A DNA stretch of 64,000 nt from contig NZ_CP076607.1 in the NCBI RefSeq assembly GCF_018966525.1, positions 2,232,001 through 2,296,000 of the forward strand. Reading direction: 5' to 3'. Below the pieces are notes generated by a model. It was not told the origin of the DNA. It did no database searches and was given only the letters and a program-made list of their open reading frames with translations. Positions 24,064 through 31,713 of the stretch are shown piece by piece; the stretch's first letter is position 1; every line of letters starts with the position of its first letter. The translations under genes were made by a program, and so were the position numbers. This DNA comes from Paenibacillus sophorae (GTDB lineage Bacteria > Bacillota > Bacilli > Paenibacillales > Paenibacillaceae).

Positions 24064-25743
24064 TTGGAGCGAATTTGGTGGAAAGAAGCGGTGGCCTATC
24101 AAATATATCCCCGCAGTTTTATGGACGGCAACGGAGATGGAATCGGCGATTTGCGGGGAATTATCAGCAAACTGGATTATCTGAAAAATTTGGGGATCGA
24201 CGTGATCTGGATCTGCCCGATCTACAAGTCGCCCAATGACGATAACGGGTACGATATCTCGGATTATCATGACATTATGGACGAGTTCGGCACGATGGGG
24301 GATTTCGACGAGCTGCTGGAGGAAGTTCACCGCAGAGAGATGAAACTCATCATGGATCTGGTGATCAACCACACCTCGGACGAGCATCCCTGGTTCATCG
24401 AATCGCGGTCAAGCAAAGACAACCCGAAACGGGATTACTATATATGGGCCGACCCGAAAGACGGCGCGGAGCCGAACAACTGGGACAGCATCTTTGGCGG
24501 GTCGATCTGGGAATATGACATGGTTACGGACCAGTATTTTATGCATGTGTTCTCCAAGAGGCAGCCGGATCTCAACTGGGAGAATCCCGATGTACGCCAG
24601 GATTTGTACGAAATGGTCAACTGGTGGCTGGATAAAGGCATCGACGGTTTCCGTATCGACGCCATCTCGCATATCAAGAAGCTGGCCGGATTTCCCGATC
24701 TGCCGAACCCGGAAGGATTGCGCTATGTGAGCGCCTTTGCCGGACATATGAACCTCGAGGGCATCCACGATTTTCTGCAGGAATTGAAAGAGGAAACATT
24801 TGACAAGTACGACATCATGACCGTCGGGGAAGCGAGCGGCGTTACGGCAGGGGACGCGGATCAGTGGGTAAGCAAGGAAAAAGGCAAGTTCAACATGGTG
24901 TTCCAATTTAATCATATGCATCTTTGGGATAAAAGCCTGGAGAGCGGGTTCGACCTGATCACCTTCAAGAAGGTGCTGACCGAATGGCAAAAAGCGCTCG
25001 AAGGCACCGGCTGGAACGCCCTTTTCATGGAGAACCATGATAAACCCCGCTCGGTCTCCACTTATGGCGATGACGGATCGCTGCGGGTGCAGTCGGCCAA
25101 GGCGCTGGCGACGATGTATTTCCTGATGCAGGGCACTCCCTTCATCTATCAAGGCCAGGAAATCGGTATGACGAACGTGCAATTTCAGTCGATCGACGAT
25201 TATGACGATGTGCATATGAAGAACTGGTACCGGCTGGAAAGAGAAGAAGGCAAGGAACATGAAGATCTGATGCCCGTGATCTGGACCAATGGCCGGGATA
25301 ACTCCCGAACGCCGATGCAGTGGAATGCCGGGGAGCAGGCGGGATTTACGGAGGGGACGCCATGGATGAAGGTGAACCCGAACTACAAGGAAATCAATGT
25401 GGAAAGCGAGCTTGCGAATCCCGATTCAATCTACCATTATTACAAGAAGATGATCCATCTACGCAAAAGCAACCCGGTCGCCGTCTACGGCGTCTATGAT
25501 CTGATCCTGCCGAAGAACAAGCAAATATACGCGTATACCCGAACGCTTGAGGATGACCAGTTGCTGATCATCACCAACCTGTTCGCGGAAGAGGCGCTGT
25601 TCCACCTGCCTAAAGCTGTCCGTTACAGCTCTGTTGAGCTGCTCCTCTCGAGCTATGAGGCTCCTGCGGGGGGCAGCATCCGGACGATCCACCTGAAGCC
25701 GTACGAGGCCAGGGTGTACCGGCTTCATGGCAAGACTTTGTAA
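24064..25743 (+). CDS. GH13 alpha-glucosidase / oligo-1,6-glucosidase
   Basis: A cytoplasmic GH13 enzyme of 559 residues (YQIYPRSFMDGNGDGIGDL at the N-terminus). Catalytic residues: Asp199 (GFRIDAISH), Glu256 (VGEASG) and Asp326 (ENHDKPR). The size fits oligo-1,6-glucosidase, alpha-glucosidase or trehalose-6-phosphate hydrolase; these are hard to separate by motif. The best start is TTG 24064, about 10 bases after GGAGGAG; no ATG lies nearby in frame. It is controlled by the divergent LacI protein through the operator at 24021. No transporter gene is linked. Confidence 0.9.
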   Translation: MERIWWKEAVAYQIYPRSFMDGNGDGIGDLRGIISKLDYLKNLGIDVIWICPIYKSPNDDNGYDISDYHDIMDEFGTMGDFDELLEEVHRREMKLIMDLVINHTSDEHPWFIESRSSKDNPKRDYYIWADPKDGAEPNNWDSIFGGSIWEYDMVTDQYFMHVFSKRQPDLNWENPDVRQDLYEMVNWWLDKGIDGFRIDAISHIKKLAGFPDLPNPEGLRYVSAFAGHMNLEGIHDFLQELKEETFDKYDIMTVGEASGVTAGDADQWVSKEKGKFNMVFQFNHMHLWDKSLESGFDLITFKKVLTEWQKALEGTGWNALFMENHDKPRSVSTYGDDGSLRVQSAKALATMYFLMQGTPFIYQGQEIGMTNVQFQSIDDYDDVHMKNWYRLEREEGKEHEDLMPVIWTNGRDNSRTPMQWNAGEQAGFTEGTPWMKVNPNYKEINVESELANPDSIYHYYKKMIHLRKSNPVAVYGVYDLILPKNKQIYAYTRTLEDDQLLIITNLFAEEALFHLPKAVRYSSVELLLSSYEAPAGGSIRTIHLKPYEARVYRLHGKTL

Positions 25744-25778
25744 GACACGTCGCGAATTAAGCATTGATAAAAAGCCGG

Positions 25779-25813
25779 GAAGAGGGACGGAGAGATCCGT
25801 TCCTCTTTTTTTG
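25779..25813 (+). terminator. rho-independent terminator after the GH13 gene
   Basis: AAGAGGGACGGA and TCCGTTCCTCTT form a stem around GAGA, followed by a run of T residues from about 25806. Confidence 0.85.
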
Positions 25814-25958
25814 TTGCCGCTTGTGAAATCTTCAGAGTTGCTTCTTATGTGATAATAACTGACATCTTTGTTGTTGAAAACTATATGATTTTCATGCAAA
25901 AGGAGTGAAATGCAATCGAATAAAAGAGTATTCCTCCATTTTATAAATAAAAAAAGTG

Positions 25959-25987
25959 TTTACTTTTATTTTGCGATAGAATATTAT
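25959..25987 (+). promoter_or_regulatory. promoter of the amino-sugar importer operon
   Basis: TTTACT (25959-25964) and TATTAT (25982-25987) with a 17-bp spacer lie 30 bp upstream of the binding-protein start. The surrounding 100 bp is strongly AT-rich compared with the operon. Confidence 0.6.
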
Positions 25988-26016
25988 AAGAACAAGCTTA
26001 TCAAGGGGGGATTTGG

Positions 26017-27381
26017 ATGAAAGGTTTATTAACTCGTTGTGTTACTTTGGCATTGTCTTTGACCGTCGTTTTGGCGGGCTGCGGCTCGAATCAGGACAGT
26101 TCGACCGATGCGGGCGGCGCTTCCGGTGGAAGCGGACAATCGGGAACGTCCAAGGTGTCCATGGTGTATTGGCCGGGACCGGAGAGCGACGCCATGCAAA
26201 AAGTGGTGGACGCTTATAATAGCGGGCAGGGCAAGACCGACGGCGTGAATGTCGAGATGGTGCTGCTGAGCCGTGACGGAACTTACGAGAAGGAAGCGGC
26301 CATGATGAGCTCCAAATCGGATGAAGTGGATATGTACTTTACCGCAAGCTATATTATCGGCCAGCATGCGCCAAGTCTGGATGCCCTGGACGGCAAGGTG
26401 AACACGGACGGTTATTTGAAATCCTCGGTCGACTCCCTGCGAATGAATAACGAGACCCTGGCGATTCCGATGGATGTCAGCAACCATTTCCTGCTGTACC
26501 GCCAGGATCTGATCGATAAATTGCTGAGCGATTCCGCTTGGAAGAGCAAATATGGCGAAGTCAGCCAAAAGGTGCTGGGCCAAACCCTTGAGCCCAAAGA
26601 TCCGAAGGACTGGACATGGGATGACTTTATTGCGGCCGCGGCGTTCTTCAGCCAGGAGTACAATCCGGATTCCCCGACGAAATACGGAACCGCGCTGCAA
26701 ATGAAGAACCTGATTTTCAATGTGATGATATGGGACGACTTCCTTTGGTCAAGCGGCGGTTCCTGGCTTGATGAGAGCGGCAAGCCGCAGCTCAATTCCG
26801 ATGCAGCCAAGAAAGCGATGGGTATTTACTCGACCATTTATAACGGTAAAATGACGTCCCCGAACTCGACCGTTGCGGAGTACCCCGAAACCCAAGCGGC
26901 CCTGCAATCGGGCAACGCGGCCTTTGCCGTTCAATGGGGAGCGGCGTATGACGAACTGAACGATCCGGCGCGTTCTCCGAATATTGCGGGCAAAATTGCG
27001 GTCGCGCCGATTCCGGGCGAGCATAAAACGCATGTTCACGCCCTCGGGGTGGGACTGAACAAATACGCCAAGAACAAGGAAGCCGCACTGAAATGGATGA
27101 ATTATTTGACGACGAAGGACGCCATGCAAATCTATGCCGATGGCGGCGGGATTCCTCCGATTGCGGAAGTGCTGAACGGTCTGGGCGAGAAGAAGCCGGT
27201 GCTGCCGCTCATCGCTGAGCATGTGGATAAATACGGTTATTCCACACCGATTATTGCCGAAACCCAGCCGATCATGCTGAAGCTGGCCGAAGATTTGAGC
27301 GGAGCCTGGGCAGGAAAGGACGATATCGGAAAAGCGCTTGAAAAAGCGCAGACCGATGTAACCGAGACTTTGTCCAAGTAA
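26017..27381 (+). CDS. extracellular sugar-binding lipoprotein
   Basis: A 454-residue family-1 binding protein with a signal peptide ending in VVLAGC, a Ser/Gly linker and the mature start KVSMVYWPGPESDAM. The motif AIPMDVSNHFLLYRQDLIDK (about residues 149-168) is typical of sugar-binding proteins. AAGGGGGG precedes the ATG. It is followed by a hairpin and two permeases, then by RpiR, NanE and kinase genes, so the ligand is probably an N-acetylated amino sugar. That is inferred from context. Confidence 0.92.
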   Translation: MKGLLTRCVTLALSLTVVLAGCGSNQDSSTDAGGASGGSGQSGTSKVSMVYWPGPESDAMQKVVDAYNSGQGKTDGVNVEMVLLSRDGTYEKEAAMMSSKSDEVDMYFTASYIIGQHAPSLDALDGKVNTDGYLKSSVDSLRMNNETLAIPMDVSNHFLLYRQDLIDKLLSDSAWKSKYGEVSQKVLGQTLEPKDPKDWTWDDFIAAAAFFSQEYNPDSPTKYGTALQMKNLIFNVMIWDDFLWSSGGSWLDESGKPQLNSDAAKKAMGIYSTIYNGKMTSPNSTVAEYPETQAALQSGNAAFAVQWGAAYDELNDPARSPNIAGKIAVAPIPGEHKTHVHALGVGLNKYAKNKEAALKWMNYLTTKDAMQIYADGGGIPPIAEVLNGLGEKKPVLPLIAEHVDKYGYSTPIIAETQPIMLKLAEDLSGAWAGKDDIGKALEKAQTDVTETLSK

Positions 27382-27390
27382 GCTGCTGCC

Positions 27391-27428
27391 GGTAAAGGGG
27401 GGATTCCTCCCCCTTTACCCTATTTTTT
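27391..27428 (+). terminator. hairpin with T-run between binding protein and permeases
   Basis: GGTAAAGGGGG and CCCCCTTTACC form an 11-bp stem followed by CTATTTTTT. It looks like a leaky terminator that lowers permease expression relative to the binding protein. Confidence 0.8.
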
Positions 27429-27444
27429 AAGAAGAGGTGTTGAA

Positions 27445-28296
27445 ATGGTCTATTCGGAAAAGGCGGCAAAGTGGGTCCTGTCGTTTCCCCTGCTGTTATT
27501 CTGGGTTGTCATGGTTGTATTCCCGGCGGGATATGCGATTTACTTAAGTCTTCACGATGTATCCATGGGCCAGGGGATGTCCTCTTTTTCCGGGTTCGGC
27601 AATTATCTGGAAATTTTGCGGGATGCCGACTTTTGGCACTCCATCGGCTTTACCCTTGAGTTTGCTCTGATTACCACGGTTCTTGAGCTTGTTTTCGGAT
27701 TTTTGCTCGCGCTGCTGTTTAACCGGTCGTTTCCCGGGAAGCGTCCGCTTCTGAGCATGGTGCTGCTGCCGATTATGGTCGCGCCTTCGCTGATGGGAAT
27801 TATGTTCCGTCTGATTCTGAACGAGAACAACGGTGTCGCTACTTATTTTCTATCGCTGCTGCATATCCAGGTCAATCTGTTTGATCCTGATCTCGTTGTG
27901 CCGCTGATGATCGTTCTGGACATTATGCAGTGGGTCCCGTTTACGTTTCTGATCATCTATTCCGGTCTGCAGGGTGTCGATCCTGGACTCTATGAGGCCG
28001 CCTCGGTGGACGGTGCTTCATACTGGAGAACTGTTTTGCAGATTATTCTTCCAGTTATTGCACCCATTTTCTTTATCGCGGCGTTTCTGCGGGGAATCGA
28101 TGCGTTCCGTACGTTCGACGTCATTTATGTCTTGACGAACGGCGGTCCCGGCAATATCACGAAGACGGCCAGCATCTATATCTATGAAGCGGCGTTCAAA
28201 TCCGGCCAAATCGGTCAGGCGGCCTCCGCCTCCGTCATTGTTGCCGTATTCCTGCTGCTGCTCATTCCGTTCTTCGTGAAGAGATTATCCAAATAA
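27445..28296 (+). CDS. ABC transporter permease, MalF/UgpA type
   Basis: A 283-residue permease with six membrane segments and the EAA loop (EAASVDGASYWRTVLQIILP, about residues 183-202). AAGAGGTG precedes the ATG. It partners with the permease at 28320 and the binding protein at 26017. Confidence 0.93.
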   Translation: MVYSEKAAKWVLSFPLLLFWVVMVVFPAGYAIYLSLHDVSMGQGMSSFSGFGNYLEILRDADFWHSIGFTLEFALITTVLELVFGFLLALLFNRSFPGKRPLLSMVLLPIMVAPSLMGIMFRLILNENNGVATYFLSLLHIQVNLFDPDLVVPLMIVLDIMQWVPFTFLIIYSGLQGVDPGLYEAASVDGASYWRTVLQIILPVIAPIFFIAAFLRGIDAFRTFDVIYVLTNGGPGNITKTASIYIYEAAFKSGQIGQAASASVIVAVFLLLLIPFFVKRLSK

Positions 28297-28319
28297 AGCA
28301 CAAGGAGGGCCGTCCTCTT

Positions 28320-29141
28320 ATGAAAGCAAGAAAGCCGTGGCTTACAACGATCGCCGTCAGTGTAATCGCCGTGTTCCTGCTGCTCCCTTTGCTCAACACG
28401 CTGATGACCAGCTTGAAAACGACGGGCGACATTAATTCCTTCCCTCCGAAGTTTACGTTCGCTCCGACGCTGGAGCATTACCGAAATGTGATGTTCGCGG
28501 CGGGGTATGATTTTACAAGCTATTTTAAGAACAGCATCCTGCTGTCCGTGTTCACCAGTCTTTTTGTGATCGTGATCGCGCTGCCGTCTGCTTATTCCGT
28601 CATCAGGCTGGGCTTCAGTTCCGGAAGGCTTCTGACCCTTTCCATGGCGCTGAGACTGTTTCCGCCGATTGTATTTGCCATTCCCTACTATTTAATGTTT
28701 CAATATTTGGGACTGCTGGATACGGTCACCGGTTTGATTCTCATTAATATTTTCCTGAATATTCCGCTTGGGCTGATTTTAATGGTAGGATTTTTGCAGG
28801 AGCTGCCCTATGAGATTGAAGAATCTGCCAAAATCGACGGGTGCAACGTGTACCAGATTCTGTGGAAGATTATTCTTCCGCTGATGGCGCCGGGTATCGC
28901 CTCCGTGGCCATACTTGCGTTCATTTTTTCATGGAACGATTATTTATTTGCCGTTATTATATCTCTTAACAAGGCTACTCCCGTTACCCTGGGTTCGACG
29001 ATGTTCATAACGAGCTGGGGAATTAAATGGGGAGATATTTCAGCCGCCACCGTATTATCGATACTGCCGCCGCTTCTGTTCACCTTCTTCGCCCAGCGTT
29101 ATCTGGTCAGCGGATTGTCCATGGGTGCGGTTAAGGGCTGA
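28320..29141 (+). CDS. ABC transporter permease, MalG/UgpE type
   Basis: A 273-residue permease with six membrane segments and the EAA loop (EESAKIDGCNVYQILWKIIL, about residues 165-184). The C-terminus GLSMGAVKG is typical of the family. AAGGAGGG precedes the ATG. It ends 28 bases before the RpiR gene, consistent with one operon. Confidence 0.93.
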   Translation: MKARKPWLTTIAVSVIAVFLLLPLLNTLMTSLKTTGDINSFPPKFTFAPTLEHYRNVMFAAGYDFTSYFKNSILLSVFTSLFVIVIALPSAYSVIRLGFSSGRLLTLSMALRLFPPIVFAIPYYLMFQYLGLLDTVTGLILINIFLNIPLGLILMVGFLQELPYEIEESAKIDGCNVYQILWKIILPLMAPGIASVAILAFIFSWNDYLFAVIISLNKATPVTLGSTMFITSWGIKWGDISAATVLSILPPLLFTFFAQRYLVSGLSMGAVKG

Positions 29142-29169
29142 ACAGGTGCAATGGGGAGGAACTGCCGGG

Positions 29170-30021
29170 ATGGAAAAAATAATTATACCCACCGGAAATG
29201 TAATCGCGTTTATCCGAAGCATTTATCCGACGCTGACTAAGGCCGAGAAGAAAGTGGCCGACGTCGTTCTCAGCGAAGTCAAAAATATTATCTTCGATTC
29301 GCTAACCGATCTCGCGGAAAAAGCGGAGGTTGGGGAAACATCGGTGCTCCGGTTCTGCCGGCATATCGGGTACAAGGGATTCCAGGAGTTTAAATTGGCC
29401 CTTGCCCAGGAACTGGATTCCGGCCATGATCAGCAAAAAGATCCCATCGGGGATGGCATTACCGAACAGGTCAGACAAAAAAATCTTCATATTATCAATG
29501 AAACGACCTCCCTTCTGAAAGAAGAGCAGATCCGGGAGGCGGTGAATATGCTGCTCCGCGCCAAGCAAATTGTGTTTTTCGGCGTGGGCTCTTCGGGGTT
29601 TACGGCGGAAATCGCCAAATACCGGTTTATCCGCACGGGTCTGCCTGTCGAAGCAGTGACGGATGGGCATCTCGGACCCGTAAAGGCCACCTTGATGACG
29701 GAAAGCGATGTCGCCGTATTGCTGTCGGTGTCGGGGAGCACGGTGGATATGGTGGACATAGCCCGCATTGCCAAAGAAGAAGGCAAGGCCGGAGTCGTGT
29801 GCATCACGAGCCACATCAAATCGCCGGTCACCAAATTTGCCGATGTCGTTCTGCTCAGCTCATCACGGGAGAAGCCAACGGAAGGCAGCGCCTTTACGTC
29901 AACGATTCCGCAGCTTTATATTTTGGATATTATTTTTGCGCATGTGATGCAGGAGCTTGGCGAGACCGCTGTGGGAACGATCCAAAAAACGGCAAAGGCC
30001 ACCAGTAAAAACTTATACTAA
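29170..30021 (+). CDS. RpiR/MurR-family regulator
   Basis: A 283-residue regulator. The N-terminal helix-turn-helix (KAEKKVADVVL ... AEKAEVGETSVLRFCRHIG) is followed by a SIS domain that binds phosphosugars (VFFGVGSSGFTAEIAKYRF, then LLSVSGSTVDMVDIARIAK). The start is ATG 29170 after GGGGAGGAA; the frame from 29125 overlaps the permease. The placement with NanE and a sugar kinase matches MurR/NanR-type control of N-acetylmuramate, sialate or ManNAc use. The inducer is probably a phosphorylated amino sugar. Confidence 0.9.
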   Translation: MEKIIIPTGNVIAFIRSIYPTLTKAEKKVADVVLSEVKNIIFDSLTDLAEKAEVGETSVLRFCRHIGYKGFQEFKLALAQELDSGHDQQKDPIGDGITEQVRQKNLHIINETTSLLKEEQIREAVNMLLRAKQIVFFGVGSSGFTAEIAKYRFIRTGLPVEAVTDGHLGPVKATLMTESDVAVLLSVSGSTVDMVDIARIAKEEGKAGVVCITSHIKSPVTKFADVVLLSSSREKPTEGSAFTSTIPQLYILDIIFAHVMQELGETAVGTIQKTAKATSKNLY

Positions 30022-30038
30022 AAGGAGTGGCAAAATCA

Positions 30039-30746
30039 GTGGACAACAGCATGAAGCACGGACTCGTCGTATCCTGCCAGGCGCATTTTGACCATCCGTT
30101 AAATCACCCGCTTCACATCGCGGCTTTAGCTAAATGCGCGGAGCTCGGGGGGGCGGTCGGAATCCGGGCGGATAGCCCCGAGCATATCAGAGAAATCAAG
30201 AAGAATGTAAACGTTCCCGTTATCGGGATCAATAAAGTGCTTCAACACGGCCATCGTTTCTTTATTACGCCAACATTCGAACACGCCAAGGACATCGTGG
30301 AAGCTGGAGCGGATATTGTTGCGCTGGAAGCGACCTTTCAGAATCAACCGGACAAGGAAGCGCTGAAAGAACTGATCCGGGAGATAAGAGAAGAACTGAA
30401 TACGCCGGTCATGGCGGACATTTCCACATACGAGGAAGGCGTCCGGGCCTGGGAGCTTGGGGCTGATTATGTAGGAACCACGCTATCCGGATATACGGAT
30501 ATCAGCATGGACCGGCAGACGCCGGATATCGAGCTGGTCAAGGCGCTGGCCGATGCCGGCATACGGACGATTTGCGAAGGACATGTCTCCTCGCCGGAGC
30601 AGGCCCTCGCGGCCGTGGAAGCCGGCGCATACTTCGTCGTTGTCGGAACGGCGATCACCGATACGGTAGCCATTACCAAAGGGTATACGGGATTATTGCA
30701 AAATCACGGCACAGGAAGTGATCGCGATGCTGATTGTCTGCGTTGA
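30039..30746 (+). CDS. nanE: N-acetylmannosamine-6-phosphate 2-epimerase (NanE-like)
   Basis: A TIM-barrel protein of about 235 residues. It shows VSCQAHFDHPLNHP at the N-terminus, GAVGIRADSPEHIREIK, PVIGINKV, ADIVALEAT and the phosphate-binding C-terminal region GAYFVVVGTAITD. The enzyme turns ManNAc-6-P into GlcNAc-6-P. GTG 30039 has AAAGGAG 11 bases upstream; the GTG at 30027 overlaps that site. The HFDHP part differs from the usual CQA-LxGEPL version, so a related 6-phosphate epimerase is possible. It overlaps the kinase gene by 20 bases. Confidence 0.82.
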   Translation: MDNSMKHGLVVSCQAHFDHPLNHPLHIAALAKCAELGGAVGIRADSPEHIREIKKNVNVPVIGINKVLQHGHRFFITPTFEHAKDIVEAGADIVALEATFQNQPDKEALKELIREIREELNTPVMADISTYEEGVRAWELGADYVGTTLSGYTDISMDRQTPDIELVKALADAGIRTICEGHVSSPEQALAAVEAGAYFVVVGTAITDTVAITKGYTGLLQNHGTGSDRDADCLR

Positions 30747-31641
30747 CGGAGGCCAGACGAAGACTTCGATTGATTTGTTCGACGGGAACGGCGGGCTAAT
30801 CCGGAACTGGAAGACCGAGCCGGTTATCCACTATGCCCGGCCGGGCGGTCTGGACAGCTACTACCGCATTGCGGCAGGGCTGTGCGAAGAACTGAACGGG
30901 ATGAAGCTGGTCGAACCGGTCTCTGTATGCTTCAGCCTTAGCGGCTATCACGGAGATGTGTCCATCATTCCGGAGACGATTGAACGCGGGATGAGCGGCC
31001 GAAACTTTTCCATGGTCGGGCTGCTGGTGGTTCCCGACTACTGGGGCAACTGGAGGGCCGTAACGAACGGAAAGCCGGGGATCGTCGTCATAAGCGGCGG
31101 CGGCACGGTTGCTTACGGCAAGAATGCGGCGGGAAGCTCGGCGCGTGTTGGCGGCTGGGGACATCATCTGGGAGACGAGGGCAGCGGTTACTGGATCGGC
31201 TTGGAAGCCGTGAAGGAAGTTCTTAAAGCGCGGTCCGGCATTTCAGCCTCAACGGCTTTGGAACAACCGGTCGCGTCAATGCTGGATTTTAAAGAGGAAA
31301 GCGGGCTTCTGGCCGGATTCTACTCTGGAGAAATAACCGATAAGGATCTCGCCCTGCTCGTTCCGGCGGTCAATGAACAGGCTGAACGGGGAGATCCCGC
31401 CGCGTGCCGGATAATGGAAGAGGCGGCAGGGCATCTGTTCCGGCTGGCCTTTGCGGCGCTCAAGCGGCTCGGCGGTGAGCTTCCCATCTATTTGTCCGGC
31501 GGGGTATTCAACGCTTCGGCGCTTCGGACAAGCCTGGCGGGCCTCTTCGAAGCCGCCGGGATTTCCTGGCTCGTATCGATTTGCGAGGGGAATCCCGCGC
31601 AAGGCATCTACAGCCTGGCCAGGGAGAATGCCGCTTTATGA
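30727..31641 (+). CDS. BadF/BcrA-type N-acetylhexosamine kinase
   Basis: A 304-residue ASKHA-fold kinase with the phosphate-1 loop CVDGGQTKTSIDLFD at the N-terminus, ISGGGTVAYGKN (about residue 121) and LSGGVFNASALR near the end. This family includes GlcNAc and glucosamine kinases. The start is ATG 30727 behind AGGAAG; GTG 30718 is an alternative. With NanE it would phosphorylate an incoming amino sugar (ManNAc or GlcNAc) before epimerisation. It is the last gene before the terminator and intron. Confidence 0.85.
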   Translation: MLIVCVDGGQTKTSIDLFDGNGGLIRNWKTEPVIHYARPGGLDSYYRIAAGLCEELNGMKLVEPVSVCFSLSGYHGDVSIIPETIERGMSGRNFSMVGLLVVPDYWGNWRAVTNGKPGIVVISGGGTVAYGKNAAGSSARVGGWGHHLGDEGSGYWIGLEAVKEVLKARSGISASTALEQPVASMLDFKEESGLLAGFYSGEITDKDLALLVPAVNEQAERGDPAACRIMEEAAGHLFRLAFAALKRLGGELPIYLSGGVFNASALRTSLAGLFEAAGISWLVSICEGNPAQGIYSLARENAAL

Positions 31642-31675
31642 GCCAACTGAAGCATAGCTATTCGTTATTGCAATA

Positions 31676-31707
31676 TACAAGGGAGGGCCGATAATGGCCT
31701 TCCCTTT
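31676..31707 (+). terminator. terminator used as intron insertion landmark
   Basis: AAGGGAGGGCC and GGCCTTCCCTT form a strong stem followed by TTTT. The group II intron starts a few bases downstream (31714), as is known for class C introns. Confidence 0.85.
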
Positions 31708-31713
31708 TGCAGT

